A DNA stretch of 64,000 nt. Origin: Acheta domesticus (taxonomy: Eukaryota > Arthropoda > Insecta > Orthoptera > Gryllidae). Made by a program: the position numbers and the translations under genes. Shown here in pieces: positions 34,912 through 45,770 of the stretch. How positions within the stretch are numbered: the first letter of the stretch is position 1; each line of letters begins with the position of its first letter. The stretch lies in assembly GCA_031308135.1 (NCBI GenBank), contig JAHLJT010009436.1:138716303-138780302 (forward strand), in the 5' to 3' direction. Under the pieces are notes generated by a model. The model had not been told where the DNA came from and did no database searches. It saw nothing but the letters and a program-made list of their open reading frames with translations.

Positions 34912-36945
34912 AACGGAAAACCCCTCTCACTGCTACTGATATCGATCACGCCCACGAAATGGGCGCCAATGCAACGAAAAACCCCCCTTTCCTATTTACT
35001 AAAACGCCCTACGAACTGGGCACTAATGAAAATCTCCCCTCTCAACTCCTATTATTGATCACGAAAAACTTCCTTGCTGATCACCTGTAATATCTACAAT
35101 GCACACCACTGTGCCCCCCCTTTTACTACCCGGAGTTTTCCTGTTTACATAAATTTATCAGGGCGAGCCGTGATTTGTTCTCTACAGAACACAAGCGCCA
35201 CGCCAATGCAGGGACCAGGATCAGCTAGCTATGTGATAAAAACACCGATTACGTAACATCAAAACGAGAACTCAAAATCTCGTTTGTTTATTTTCTTTTT
35301 AACCAACAGAAACATTAATACCCTCATAAAAGAATCAATACCAAACAACATCAATAAAACACGATGTCATAAAAATCACAAAAACCAATAAACATATTAT
35401 ACCCAAACGTTATTACGAAATAATGAGCTCAATACTGTGGCCACACCCATTACATTGCAATCCCCCCAAAATGTTTACAGTTTTGGCTTTGCAAATCATT
35501 TATTCTTCCCAAGAGCAAAGAAATCAAAGTCATTGACTTCACTGGAGTGTTGCAAAACAAAAAAATATTCCACTTCCCTTTCGTTGTTAACGTAGCAGCG
35601 ACCGGATCCACACACAGGATCTCACGCCGTCATGCGTAAGACCTCTGCTCCACTGCTGCCTGCTAGCGCCGAATTACCAGTGCCCCCGAAATTGGCACTG
35701 ACCACGGCGACGATATGCAAAGACGCGCTCGAGTCTGCTGCACCTCGGCACACCTCGTTCGGCGACACCTGCTTCGATTTTTCAATGGTCGAAGTAACAC
35801 CGGTTCCAAACATTAGTAGAAAAACTTTCAAAATTCACAAAACTCAAAATTATGATCGCGCGTGGCATAGCTTTATATATTACTACTAAAATAGTTCACA
35901 TCACACGGCATACAGTTCCGCCACCTTGCGAATACAAGTCCGAAGGAGCAACACCTTCTCGAAATTTTATATGTTCGCGTGTTAAAATACTATCACGAGT
36001 GACGCGGAGTACAACTCGCCACTAAGTTATTCACTCCTTTCACAGCTTATAATAGTTCACTAGTACGAGTCCAGAAGAGAACACTTCATCAAAAAATTAC
36101 AAATCCAAATTTTAAAATTATTCTTGCAATAAACGACGCGGATTCTGCCTCTCGCTACCAAGCTATTCACCCCTCTGACCCCCATTGTTGTCCTAAAGCA
36201 TTTCTAGTTTTTTCCGAACAAAACAATAGCGCCTCTACTGTCTTCTGCTTTATAACTTATAAAATAGTTTATTATTAATTTCTAACACTTCCTGGATTGT
36301 CTTATTATATTGTAAAATTCCCAATTAAAATTTCGTATCCATTCCGCTTCTTAGGCATCACTTTTCTCGCTTCATTTTGTTAAAAGAATGCCTTTTCGTG
36401 CGTCTCATGCCTACAAACATCGCTCGTTTATTTCTCAATTAACTAATGTAACATCATGTTTATCTATTAATGTTCGGCGTCCTAAAATTGTGTCACCGCG
36501 TTTATAATTTGACCCGTATTCCACGGAATACTTTGGTATATGCCAAATCTCGGTAGACACACTAGTTTTCGTTTAATTTATTAATATATCCAAACTTTTC
36601 TGAAGTGACGTCACGACCATTGTTGTTTTTGTTCTTTAACATGTTAAAATCAATATCGGAATCACAAAACTCGCGATATTAGGCGTTTCTGTGATCCGAT
36701 TTAGTTGAAACAAACTTTATTCTGTTCCTTATAATTTCGCGCGTTGATTGGTAACGCGCAACTATTAATTCCCCACTGCGTTCACATGTTCGTCCGAAAT
36801 ACTCGTTTTCTCTTAGATAACCTTCACTTGTTTTTTCTATATTCCGCTCTGGAAGTTTCTACATAAAGTTCTATACCCGGTTCATAAACCAATGGTCACT
36901 TCATGTTATTTACCTATTTCATTTGTAATAGATGGCTAAACTATT

Positions 36946-36948
<3 letters not shown>
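34909..36948. mobile_element. Candidate solo LTR (2,040 bp)
   Basis: It begins TGTAACGGAAAA and ends CTATTACA, so it has TG...CA ends with a 5-bp inverted repeat (TGTAA/TTACA). It sits exactly between two (TA)n tracts, consistent with insertion into a TA microsatellite and an ATAT target duplication that cannot be distinguished from the array. Near the left end, GCCCACGAAATGGGCGCCAATG and GCCCTACGAACTGGGCACTAATG form an imperfect tandem of about 60 bp. No gag or pol is present. A DNA transposon with short ends or an internally deleted retroelement is the alternative. Confidence 0.5.

Positions 36949-36997
<49 letters not shown>
36949..36997. repeat. (TA)n microsatellite
   Basis: AT dinucleotide tract between the candidate LTR and the palindrome. 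Confidence 0.95.
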
Positions 36998-37001
<4 letters not shown>

Positions 37002-37003
<2 letters not shown>

Positions 37004-39215
37004 CTCCTAGATATATGACTGTCATCTTGGCGGTGAGGCCACCCAAGGCGCCATTTTGCAGGGCAAAAACCTTGTTCGTATTGTCGAAAGCGGTGTAGTG
37101 TAGTGAGTTTTCTCTTGAGTGATTAGCGAAACATTTTTTTGTTTTGATTTTTAAATGTTTTCATTTTTATCTTGACTTAAAGTAATTGTTATTTTCGAAA
37201 TTGGCCCAGGAAATCAATTATTTATTATCTTAGTCTTAAGTGTTCGTTTTGAACATGTATTTTAATGTATTAATTTATTCTGTAAATATATGTTTTGTTC
37301 CATTTCCTGAAAAATTAAAAGAAACATTATTATTTGAATATTTTCTTTCAATGGTGAAAGGTATCATTTTAATGTTTGTTCCTAAAAAACGTTTTCTATT
37401 CATATCTAAATAAAAATGCCTGCACATAAAAAGTACGTATGTACTATATTTCTCTACGTGTTTTCATTTTAAATCTCTCTGCAATCTCCCAAATCCAACA
37501 GTTATTTACAACCATCCATTAAGAGAGAAAAATGGGATATTTGGAGTGAAACGCAGTTTTTCTAATCACATGAATAATAAGTGCGTCTAATTCTTATTTT
37601 TGAAAACGGAATATTGAAACAGAGGAAGAATCCTTAATAATAAAGCTGCCGTAGTAAGAATAATTTACTGTCACGTGCAGTATTAACATATAAATTGATC
37701 TCTTCTAAAGTAGTATAAGAAGTTTGTACCAGTAAGTCATAATAAAAAACAAGTCCTCCTTTTTGCAAGTCTCTGGTAATACTATGCCAATGCTGTTCGT
37801 AGTTTTATGTAAATTATAAAATATATTTCAACAATTTAAAATACAATGTGTACGTGTTACACTCGTAAAAATCCACCAAAACTGGCACGGGCTGCATTTG
37901 ACATTCGAAGCTTTTGCCGTGCAACATGGCTCCCTATACGGCCTCACCTCTGCCTATTGGGATAGCGCGGAGTCAGCCATCTAGTGGTATTTATTTACAT
38001 CATTGGTTCCACGTACGTTTCATAGGAGTATATATGTATATATGTATCCAACGCTGTGTGCAATAAACCCAATGATGTATATAAATACCACTAGATGGCT
38101 GACTCCGCGCTATCCCAATAGGCGGAGGTGAGGCCGTACAGGGAGCCATGTTGCACGGCAAAAGCTTCGAACGTCAATTGCAGCCGATGACAGTTCGGTA
38201 GATTTTTACGAGTGTAACACGTATACATTGTATTTATTAACATGGTTCTGTTCCATCATAAGAAAGTAAAGCTGTAGGCAACAACATATTGTCGAAATAT
38301 ATTTTATAATTTACATAAAACTACGCACAGCATTGACAAGGTGTTACCGGAGACTTGCAAAAATGAGGACTTGTTTTTTATGATGACTTACAGGTACAAA
38401 CTTCTTAGACTACTTCAGAAGAGATCAGTTTATATGATAATCCTGCACGTGACAGTAAATAATTATTACTACGGCAGCTTTATTATAAAGGATTCTTTCT
38501 CTGTTTCAAAATTCCGTTTTCAAATATAAGAATAAGACGTACTTATTGTTCATGTGATTAGAAAAACTGCGTTTCACTCCAAATATCCCTTTTTTCTCTC
38601 TAAACGGATGGTTGTAAATAACTGCTGGATTTGGGAGGTGGCAGAGAGATGAAAACACGTAGAAAAATATAGTACATACGTACTTTTTATGGGCAGACAT
38701 TTTTATTTGCATATGAATACAAAACTTTTTGCAGGAACAAACATTCAAATGATACCTTTCACCATTGAAAGAAAATATTCAAATAATAAAAAATGTTTCT
38801 TTTAATTTTACGTAACAGGAAATAGAACAAAACCTACATTTAGAGAATAAATGAATAGATTAAAATACATGTTCAAAACATGAACATTTATGACTAAGAT
38901 TCCACTGGTACACGCTATTGTTGAGAAACCCACCTTATAGTGGTAAAACATGGATCAAACAAAGGCTAAAAATAATTGATTTCCTGGGCCAATTTTGAAA
39001 ATAACAATTACATTACGTAAAGATCAAAATGAAAATATTTAAAAAATCAAAACAAAAAATGTTTCACTAATCACTCAAGAGAAAACTCACTAGAACACAC
39101 CGCTTTCGGCAATACGAACAAGGTTTTTGCCGTGCAAAATGGCGCCTTGGGTGGCCTCACTGCCAAGGCGACAGTCATCCATCTAGGAGTTTATGTATAC
39201 ATCATTGAATAAATC
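37002..39215. mobile_element. Large palindrome: two inverted copies of a 1-kb TIR element
   Basis: The left arm (37002-38008) and right arm (38066-39215) are inverted copies, with a 57-bp centre. Examples: GGCCCAGGAAATCAATTATT near 37204 against AATTGATTTCCTGGGCC near 38977, and GCCATCTAGTGGTATTTAT near 37977 against its complement near 38080. The outer end (CTAGATATATGACTGTC...GGCGGTGAGGCC...TTGCAGGGCAAAA) resembles the inner end (CTAGATGGCTGACTCC...GGTGAGGCC...TTGCACGGCAAAA) inverted, so each arm looks like a complete element with its own terminal repeats. The right arm carries about 75 extra bases near 38900-38970. The arms differ by scattered substitutions. Confidence 0.85.
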
Positions 39216-39379
39216 ACGTATGTATAATATAACCTTTTTGATTTTAACATCGCTTTCAGTTATTTTCAATAGTAATAACAACACGAGATTCAGTGACGCG
39301 TCTGACGACAAAATTAATGAAATAACTCGTGAAGGTCCAGAAAACACGGAGAAGAATAAAGTATATTTGACATTAATAT

Positions 39380-39490
39380 TTAGATGCGTTTTTTAACAAA
39401 TCCTTCGTTGTTTTAAAGTCAAAGTGCAATTCGTCATGTTTCTGTGAAATTACTTTCTTTAGACACCTCATTTATAAAGACTGGTTGCTG
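39380..39490 (+). repeat. Dispersed family S, fragment
   Basis: AAGTCAAAGTGCAATTCGTC and CTCATTTATAAAGACTGG align with AAGTCAAAGTGCAATATGTC at 62690 and with CTATTTATAAAGATTGG at the window end. Confidence 0.6.
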
Positions 39491-39969
39491 TGAGAACCGC
39501 AAAAATGTATGTATACAACTGAAATAATACAAGAGGCTATGCTACAACATTATCATAGAACCCCCTACCTGAAAATCAATGAGCAAAACCATTCGATAAT
39601 CATAAATAAATTAAGATAAACACATTCATCATCAAACACATCTGTTTCAGAATCCAATACGATTGTGAATGAAAATGAAGTTCCTTCAACATTTAATTTT
39701 AAAAAGTGCGTGTTTAATACATATATTTTCAACTGAAAGAATAAGTTTGTTACTTTAAATGTTAATGTTTGTCACATCAAAAGTTTGTTACTTTAAAGCA
39801 AAATAAACATACATTTCATGTAATCGTCTGTATATTCATTTGTTTATCTCGATTTCGATTACGTATCGACCGCACGGTTTAATCTTGCCGAGCTGCTAAT
39901 TAGCAGATGGCCACGGTAGAACTAGCAAAATATGAAAGATAATTTAAGAAAGTAAATTAATATAATATT

Positions 39970-40150
39970 AATATTTGTCACATTTTGGAACTGTAAGACG
40001 CAATTTCATTCGTGAAATAGTCCTATTAAATACTATGCGTATTTTGAATTTCTCAGATAAATTCCCTCCTTGTTTCGCGAGGCGGGAATTTATCGAAAAT
40101 GTCCAAAGAATTCGTGGCATTACCTATGATAATGTGATCGAAAGTGAGGA
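39970..40150. mobile_element. Fold-back MITE of second type, copy 2
   Basis: It is homologous to 34570-34745: CACATTTTGGAACTGTAAGACG, TTTCATTCGTGAAATAGTCC, and a GGGAATTTATCGAAAATGTCC arm pairing with the left arm. It is more diverged than copy 1. Confidence 0.65.
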
Positions 40151-41072
40151 ATACAAGAAGACGAGATTTTAAATTAATGTTTAAAGATAATTTTGGGAAA
40201 CAGCATAAGAACATATCCAATCTCAAATAGAAAATAAAATCCTGGTGTTTCGCTATTTTCCAAGAATATAATTTGTATTACTCAACATTAATATTATCAT
40301 TTCCATTTAATGGCCCGAAGTTTTCAACATAGTCAGGGGTAAGACAAAAAAGTGGTGATGAACAGTTGGGATAAAGAAAGAAGTTCTTCCATATTTTTTC
40401 CCGTATGTAACAAACCGTGGTCCTCAGTACAACGTTCTCTCGGGTACGTAAGTTATATTCGTAGAAACTATACGTCGAAACTATTTTAGATCACGACATG
40501 AAAGACAACTTGCGAAATGGCATGTACTCAGGAAGAGATTTTTGGAAAGAAAAGTGGATGGGTCATTCTTTCTGTACCCACTGAATATTCATAGCGAACG
40601 GCAAGAGCAAGCTTGTTACAGGTAAAATAGTGCAACTCTCAATTACACCACTCTGCCTTTCAACAGAACGATGGCACAACTGATAGTGTAAATAGGAACA
40701 TACATTTATTCTATGCATCGTGCAACTATCCCTTTGTGCTTTTAATAGAATATCACTGACTGAACACGATTATCAGGCTAAATTAAAAATACGACAAATG
40801 GAGTTACACCACTCTGGATTCAGAAAGCTCATATATGAAGTAATAATTTTCAGACTACAACTCTATCTAAACTACAAAATCTGTAATCTACTGCTGAATC
40901 TCAAGCTAAATAATATCCCGTAAGATAATATGTATGACAGCTTCTCACACACCGATTACAATAGTACTAGGTGTTTTGTGATAACTTTTAACTACTATAT
41001 GTTGATCAATTTGTTTCAATGTAAATGAATATATATATAATATTTTCCTATTGCGCGAAAATCTTTTTTCAG

Positions 41073-42559
41073 GTATTAGGTACCATCAACGAATATGACG
41101 GAATTGATCAGGAAAACGCCACAAGTCATAGAGTGTGGCGATCCTCTATTGTGGTGTTGTTGATAGCTGGCAGAGACGTTCCATCTTCAGTACACAACGC
41201 AGTTGCGAAACTCGCAGCCAGCCCTTCTTGGGACAGACGTTCGCGACACCTTGCGCTGGACCTGGGAATCGCACCCACCTTTGAGGACACTTCAGCCACC
41301 TCAACTTCATCAACGGAATTTGAGCAGCATTCCAGATCCCTTGAGATAATGCAAACTCTTTTCGAGTACGGTGTTCAACGGATAGCTGTCGTCACTGCAG
41401 CCGCGGATGGGGAATCCAGTTCACCTACCGTCAAAATAACTTGGGGTTTACCGTATTCCGGCAGCCAGAGCTGTGGAGGATACTTGGAAACTTCTTTAAA
41501 ACAAAATATTGTTCGTGTGTCTGACATGACAAGTTCATGTTCGGATCTGAATATTTTCGACTCTCATCTTTTCCCTGATCTCGGAAAATGTGTTATGCGT
41601 GTGGCAGGATTAGCTTGGGCGGCTTTTGCTGTAGAGGCTACTACTTTCGAGCATATAGAAAGAAACGAATCCTTCTTCGAAGAAGGTATTGATATTCGAA
41701 TAATAAACACAGCTGCAGAAGTGATGAACTTCAGGACGTCGTATATACCCTCACATCTGTTAGATTGGAACACGGCAGCCGCCACCGCGGTGCGAGGAGA
41801 ATCCAACTTGACGACCAGTTTGTGGCCGGAGCACGAGCTCTACAGTCTTTTGGATGCTACTGTGTCGTACTGGCCCGAAGTGGGTAAATGGTTTGTGCCC
41901 TCAAAGGGGAAAATCCCGCGCTGGATGAGCATCGTTTTGGTTTTCTCGAAGAAACTCTGGATGTGGGTGTGTGGAAGTGCTGCATCTGTTCTGCTAACAC
42001 AACTTGCTTTTCGAAATTTCAATGTGAAGTGGCCCGATTACAAATATTGGATGCCCCTGGCGTGTTTCTTATACTCTTGTGTGAAGGAGTTCCGCGGAAA
42101 CCGCAGCATTTAGCGGTGCGGCTTTGTTTCATTGCGTGGGTTTACTCGTGTTTTGTCATTAATATGGCATACCAGTCCGCACTTATCAGTTTCCTCACAA
42201 ATCCTGGCCATCGAAAACCCATTAACAGCTTGCAAGAAATGCTAGACGAAAATTTCATCTTTGGATTAGACACAGATTGGCAAGATTTCTTCGATGGTAC
42301 GGACGACCCCCGTTACCAAATGATGAGGGAGAGATCAGTGGCATGTACGAACGTGTCCGTGTGTGTAGAAAGATTAATTAAAGAACGTGACATGGCTATG
42401 CCACTAGAGGTGTGCTACATAGACTACTATCTCGCGGAACATCACAAGCATGATAAACATGTCATAGACGAATTGCAAGATGTAATAGTTGTTTATCATG
42501 TGGTGATTTATCTGCAGAAGAATAGTCCTCTTTTGGAAGGATTTAATTTTATTATACAG
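41073..42559 (+). CDS. Ionotropic receptor, exon 2 (ligand-binding domain, TM1, pore, TM2); one frame break
   Basis: The acceptor TTTTTTCAG precedes VLGTINEYDG. S1 includes DLGKCVMRVAGLAW near 41580, then GIDIRIINTAAEVMNFRTSY near 41684, the hallmark of divergent insect IRs, and WPEVGKWFVPSKGKIPRW. TM1 is about LWMWVCGSAASVLLTQLAF (41956-42012). The pore loop and TM2 are LILLCEGVPRKPQHLAVRL and INMAYQSALISFLTNP, clear IR signatures, but they lie one frame over. The break is between WPDY (about 42040) and LDAPGVF (from 42047) and equals a 1-base loss (or 2-base gain). S2 follows (INSLQEMLDENFIFGLDTDW) to SPLLEGFNFIIQ and donor CAG|GTGTGA. IRs are ligand-gated cation channels of sensory neurons; the ligand is unknown. 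It is either a young pseudogene or a sequencing error. Confidence 0.9.
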
Positions 42560-44010
42560 GTGTGACCTTATTTTAGTATTTAAAGTAATACATGAAATGC
42601 AAGTAGGCATAAATTATATAATTCAAGCATATTCAGTCACAAAATTTAAGTTACATACTTCCCTAGCAAACACATTTTGGGTAAAAATTATTAATTGTCG
42701 ATAAAATGAAAATACTTTTTGAAGATTAAAATTATAATTTCACAACTGTTTTGATCGAAATATATTCAACATATATTCACAATGTAATATATACAGGTAT
42801 TGTAGAAAAAACCTACACCATTCTCAAAATTGGAATCTCAGTGAAGACACTAGAGCATGTAAGTCCAAGGTTCACGTTCGGTGAGCCTTGATGTAAAAGA
42901 TGTTTCGTTTGAACATGTCCTAAAGAATATCATGAAAAAGCGACCTGACGGAAAAACATTTCAATTAGTTTCTCATAGTTTAGGGAATTATCTCTCCCGC
43001 TAAATTGTCAAGCTAAATTGTCACTTCGCTTTCGGTGTATCTGCTTACATTGCAAGGTTTTGTTTGAAGTATTTTGGGCTTCTCCCTGAACAAGCATTCA
43101 TTTCAATTTCCTGGTTTCATGACTCGAAGTACATTAACTCACCCCCGTGTACACGCTGAAATTTGAGATCAGTTCTTTGGCACTTTTGCAGCATACAATA
43201 ACTTTCTGTGTTCATGATTCGATTTCATTTGAAATTATAACACAACATTAATTTTTGTGGGATATTTGCACTCAGTGAGATCACATTGCACCACATACCC
43301 GTATTCTACAGAGGTGACGTCTATAAAGTCAACAGGTTTTCTCCTGCAGTAAAACCTTTAAAAGAATAATCCGATAAAAATTCAGAAACAAATATTTTGA
43401 CGTATAATGTTTTCTGTCGAGCAAAATTTAGAAATGTATATTACCAAGGTGCATTACAAATTGACATTAACCAATTTTTCAATTCCATAATGTATGTGCA
43501 AAACTATCACCTCACATAAAATACGATTTCAAAAGTATACCTGCGTTATAATATTAGAAAAAAATAGTACAAATTATTTTTAAACCGTTTGTAACCAAAC
43601 GTGCGTATATTTTATATTTTTTCGTTAAATCTTTTGAAGTAATTAATTACCTTACACCTCACGGATTCATTTTTTCAAAGAGAAACACATCTTAGGAGCA
43701 TGAACATAAAGTACGTAATGCAAATTTCGAGTATTTTCAATACCCTCTCTCCCCCTTGTAACGCAGCGGAACGCTGTCTCAAACTCCCTCCCCCTTTAGC
43801 ATTACGCAATTTATGGATGACCACTTAACCAGGAAAATCATTATCAAAACTTGTATGTAACATTCCTAAGAAGAATTACGATAATACGTAGAGAAATTCA
43901 TGATTAGAAAAATGCATCATTTAATGTGTTGATACCCACTATTCTTGCACTTGCAGGAGTGTTAGACCTCCGAGAATGTTCCGCAGTTTAGAAGCACGAA
44001 TGTTCCGCAG
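42560..44010 (+). other. Intron 2 of the ionotropic receptor gene
   Basis: Donor GTGTGACC and acceptor ATGTTCCGCAG at 44010 preserve phase 0. An alternative acceptor with a better pyrimidine tract (TTCTTGCACTTGCAG, ending 43956) would add 18 codons that include an in-frame TAG. Between the two acceptors, GAATGTTCCGCAG occurs twice, 25 bp apart. Apart from a small hairpin near 42870 the intron shows nothing recognisable. Confidence 0.75.
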
Positions 44011-44316
44011 GCGCTGGTGGAAGGCGGCATGCTGGGGAAGTGGTGGCGCGACCTGACGGAGGGGCAGGAGCGGGCGCGGGCGGGCGGCGGCCTGCCCGAG
44101 GTGATGGCCCTGGGCCACCTGCAGGGCGCCTTCTGGCTGCTGCCGCTGGGCTGGGGCGTCGCCTCGGGCGCCTTCCTGGCGGAGGCCCTCGCCGCGCGGC
44201 GCTCTCGCTCTCGCTCCACGCGCTCCCGTGCCACCCACCGCAAGCGCCACCCACCGGCTTTCTCCCGCAGCCACGGGCCATGGTTTTATAAACAACAAAT
44301 AAATAAAAATAAATAA
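44011..44316 (+). CDS. Ionotropic receptor, exon 3 (last transmembrane helix and tail)
   Basis: ALVEGGMLGKWWRDLTEG joins GFNFIIQ of exon 2 in phase 0 and gives the usual end of S2. LPEVMALGHLQGAFWLLPLG and WGVASGAFLAEALA form the final helix, matching the H-L-Q-G-A-F...G pattern of insect IR C-termini. A basic Arg/Ser tail reaches a stop at 44314-44316, followed by many AATAAA-like hexamers. The exon is strikingly GC-rich (GGCGGGCG runs), unlike the AT-rich surroundings. With exons 1 and 2 the protein would be about 692 residues, a normal IR length. Confidence 0.85.
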   Translation, partial: ALVEGGMLGKWWRDLTEGQERARAGGGLPEVMALGHLQGAFWLLPLGWGVASGAFLAEALAARRSRSRSTRSRATHRKRHPPAFSRSHGPWFYKQQINKNK

Positions 44317-45518
44317 ATAAAAATTAACAAATAAAAATAAATAAAAAATAGGGAAATAAAAATCAGTAAATAAATAATTTTACTTAAGCTTCCGATGCTG
44401 GGGCATGGCGGGAAAGTGAGGGCAAATTCTACGATATATTCTGGTACAACAATCCTCAATGATGAAGTGTGACTACAGATTCGTCAGTTTCTTGGTTTCG
44501 ATTGGATGCATACCAACAGTGATAAGCAACACTTACAAGACGAAAATGTAAATAAATATCGTGAGTGAGAATACTAAAAGAAACAAGTTCAAAACATGAA
44601 CGCCAATAAATGTAAAAATGATGGAGAGATTGGAAAGAATGAAATTTTTGGCAATAAACATTAAGCTACGAAATTAGAATGAATAATATAAAACTGAATA
44701 AAAATTCCATGTTCAACGTAGAGATATGGGTCTTTTTCTTTTTCGGTGATAAGCAATCTGTCAGTTTTGTAAAGTGCTCGCGAGTGTTCACGCAAGGTGT
44801 CAAGATATGAATAATTGTTTAAACTGTTATGACACAGTCACGAAAGTGCGAAGTGAGTGGTAAATTGTAAACGAGATTAGTTGAAGGTATTATGAGTTGA
44901 AATCAACATTAAACGACACAAAAGTCGGCAAGATAGCGTGAGCCATATTCTGCGCTGTTTCGCCCTATTCTTTGATCCCGGTGAATAAGGTGATAAGTCA
45001 AAAACACTTAATTTTACAGGAGAGCAAAAAACACCTTCCAAAAGAAGTAAATCGGATTTATGATAATCAAACGAAGGTGATATTGAAATGAAACTATTTG
45101 TGTGCAGGTTTTGTTTGAATATCAGTAATCTCTGATTGCAGCATTAGTTTAAAGTTTTTTTGCACTCCTGTAAAAGGAGTTTAAGTTGTTTTTGTTTTAA
45201 CTTCTCAGCTTGTTCACCGCGGTCACAGCTATGTGGCCGTATACCTGGCCTGATGTGCGCTGCTGTTGAACGAAACGTGACGACTATAAATACGTAAACG
45301 AGTAATTGCAGAACGGGCGTTACGCATTCTAGTGAAAGATTTTTATTTTTTTCTCGCGAGTGAACTACTATTCTTATTAGTTGTTTGAGTGTAGAGCACG
45401 TAGTAACCCTGAAGATGGAAGGCCTCTCCTCGATGGAACGTGAGATCGGGCGTTGCCGTTCGGTTCGCGAGGTACGCCCTCGCCTGGCATCTCCCCCCAG
45501 TTACCCAGACGGGATATT
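44317..45518. other. Downstream of receptor gene, nothing recognised
   Basis: The stretch starts with an (AAATAA)n-rich run (44290-44370) that could supply polyadenylation signals. The rest is AT-rich to 45380 and then GC-richer without a supported gene. Confidence 0.4.
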
Positions 45519-45526
45519 CCCTAGGT

Positions 45527-45762
45527 CAGTGTTGTCAAGGTCGATGCCACGAGCGGGAGTCCGTGGCAAGAGTGACATGACTAAATCTTCCCTCTTTCCA
45601 CGCTGTTCATTACCCCGCCACCAGAGACAACGCCATCCCTACTGTAAAACAGCGGGTTTACTAAAAGTTCCATTTCCCGACTCTAATTGCACACAGCTCG
45701 TGACATGGCCACGGTGCCACGACGCGTGCCACTGCCACCGGTAGGAGACCTTGACACCACTG
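45527..45762. mobile_element. hAT-type MITE (236 bp)
   Basis: The left end is CAGTGTTGTCAAGGTC and the reverse complement of the right end is CAGTGGTGTCAAGGTC. Flanking octamers are CCCTAGGT (45519-45526) and CCCTAAGC (45763-45770), 6 of 8 identical. The open frames crossing it are not conserved coding. Confidence 0.7.
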
Positions 45763-45770
45763 CCCTAAGC

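Larger units (their letters stand above)
33087..41072 (+). other. Intron 1 of the ionotropic receptor gene (inferred)
   Basis: Donor GTAAGTAT at 33087 and acceptor ATCTTTTTTCAG ending at 41072 bound about 8 kb. It holds two fold-back MITE copies (34570 and 39970), a duplicated segment (34343 and 34725), a candidate solo LTR (34909-36948), a large palindrome (37002-39215) and a fragment of dispersed family S (39380-39490). Remaining stretches (33090-34340, 40150-41030) show nothing recognisable. Confidence 0.6.

Noticed and set aside
35622..35889. Small open frames inside the candidate LTR
   Set aside because: Both strands are open in the same GC-richer patch and neither resembles gag, pol or any known protein.
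43939..44298. Minus-strand open frames of 93-119 codons
   Set aside because: They are GC-rich shadows of the receptor's last exon, which has clear IR motifs on the plus strand.
45385..45744. 119-codon plus-strand frame
   Set aside because: It runs across a hAT-type MITE and has no recognisable domain.
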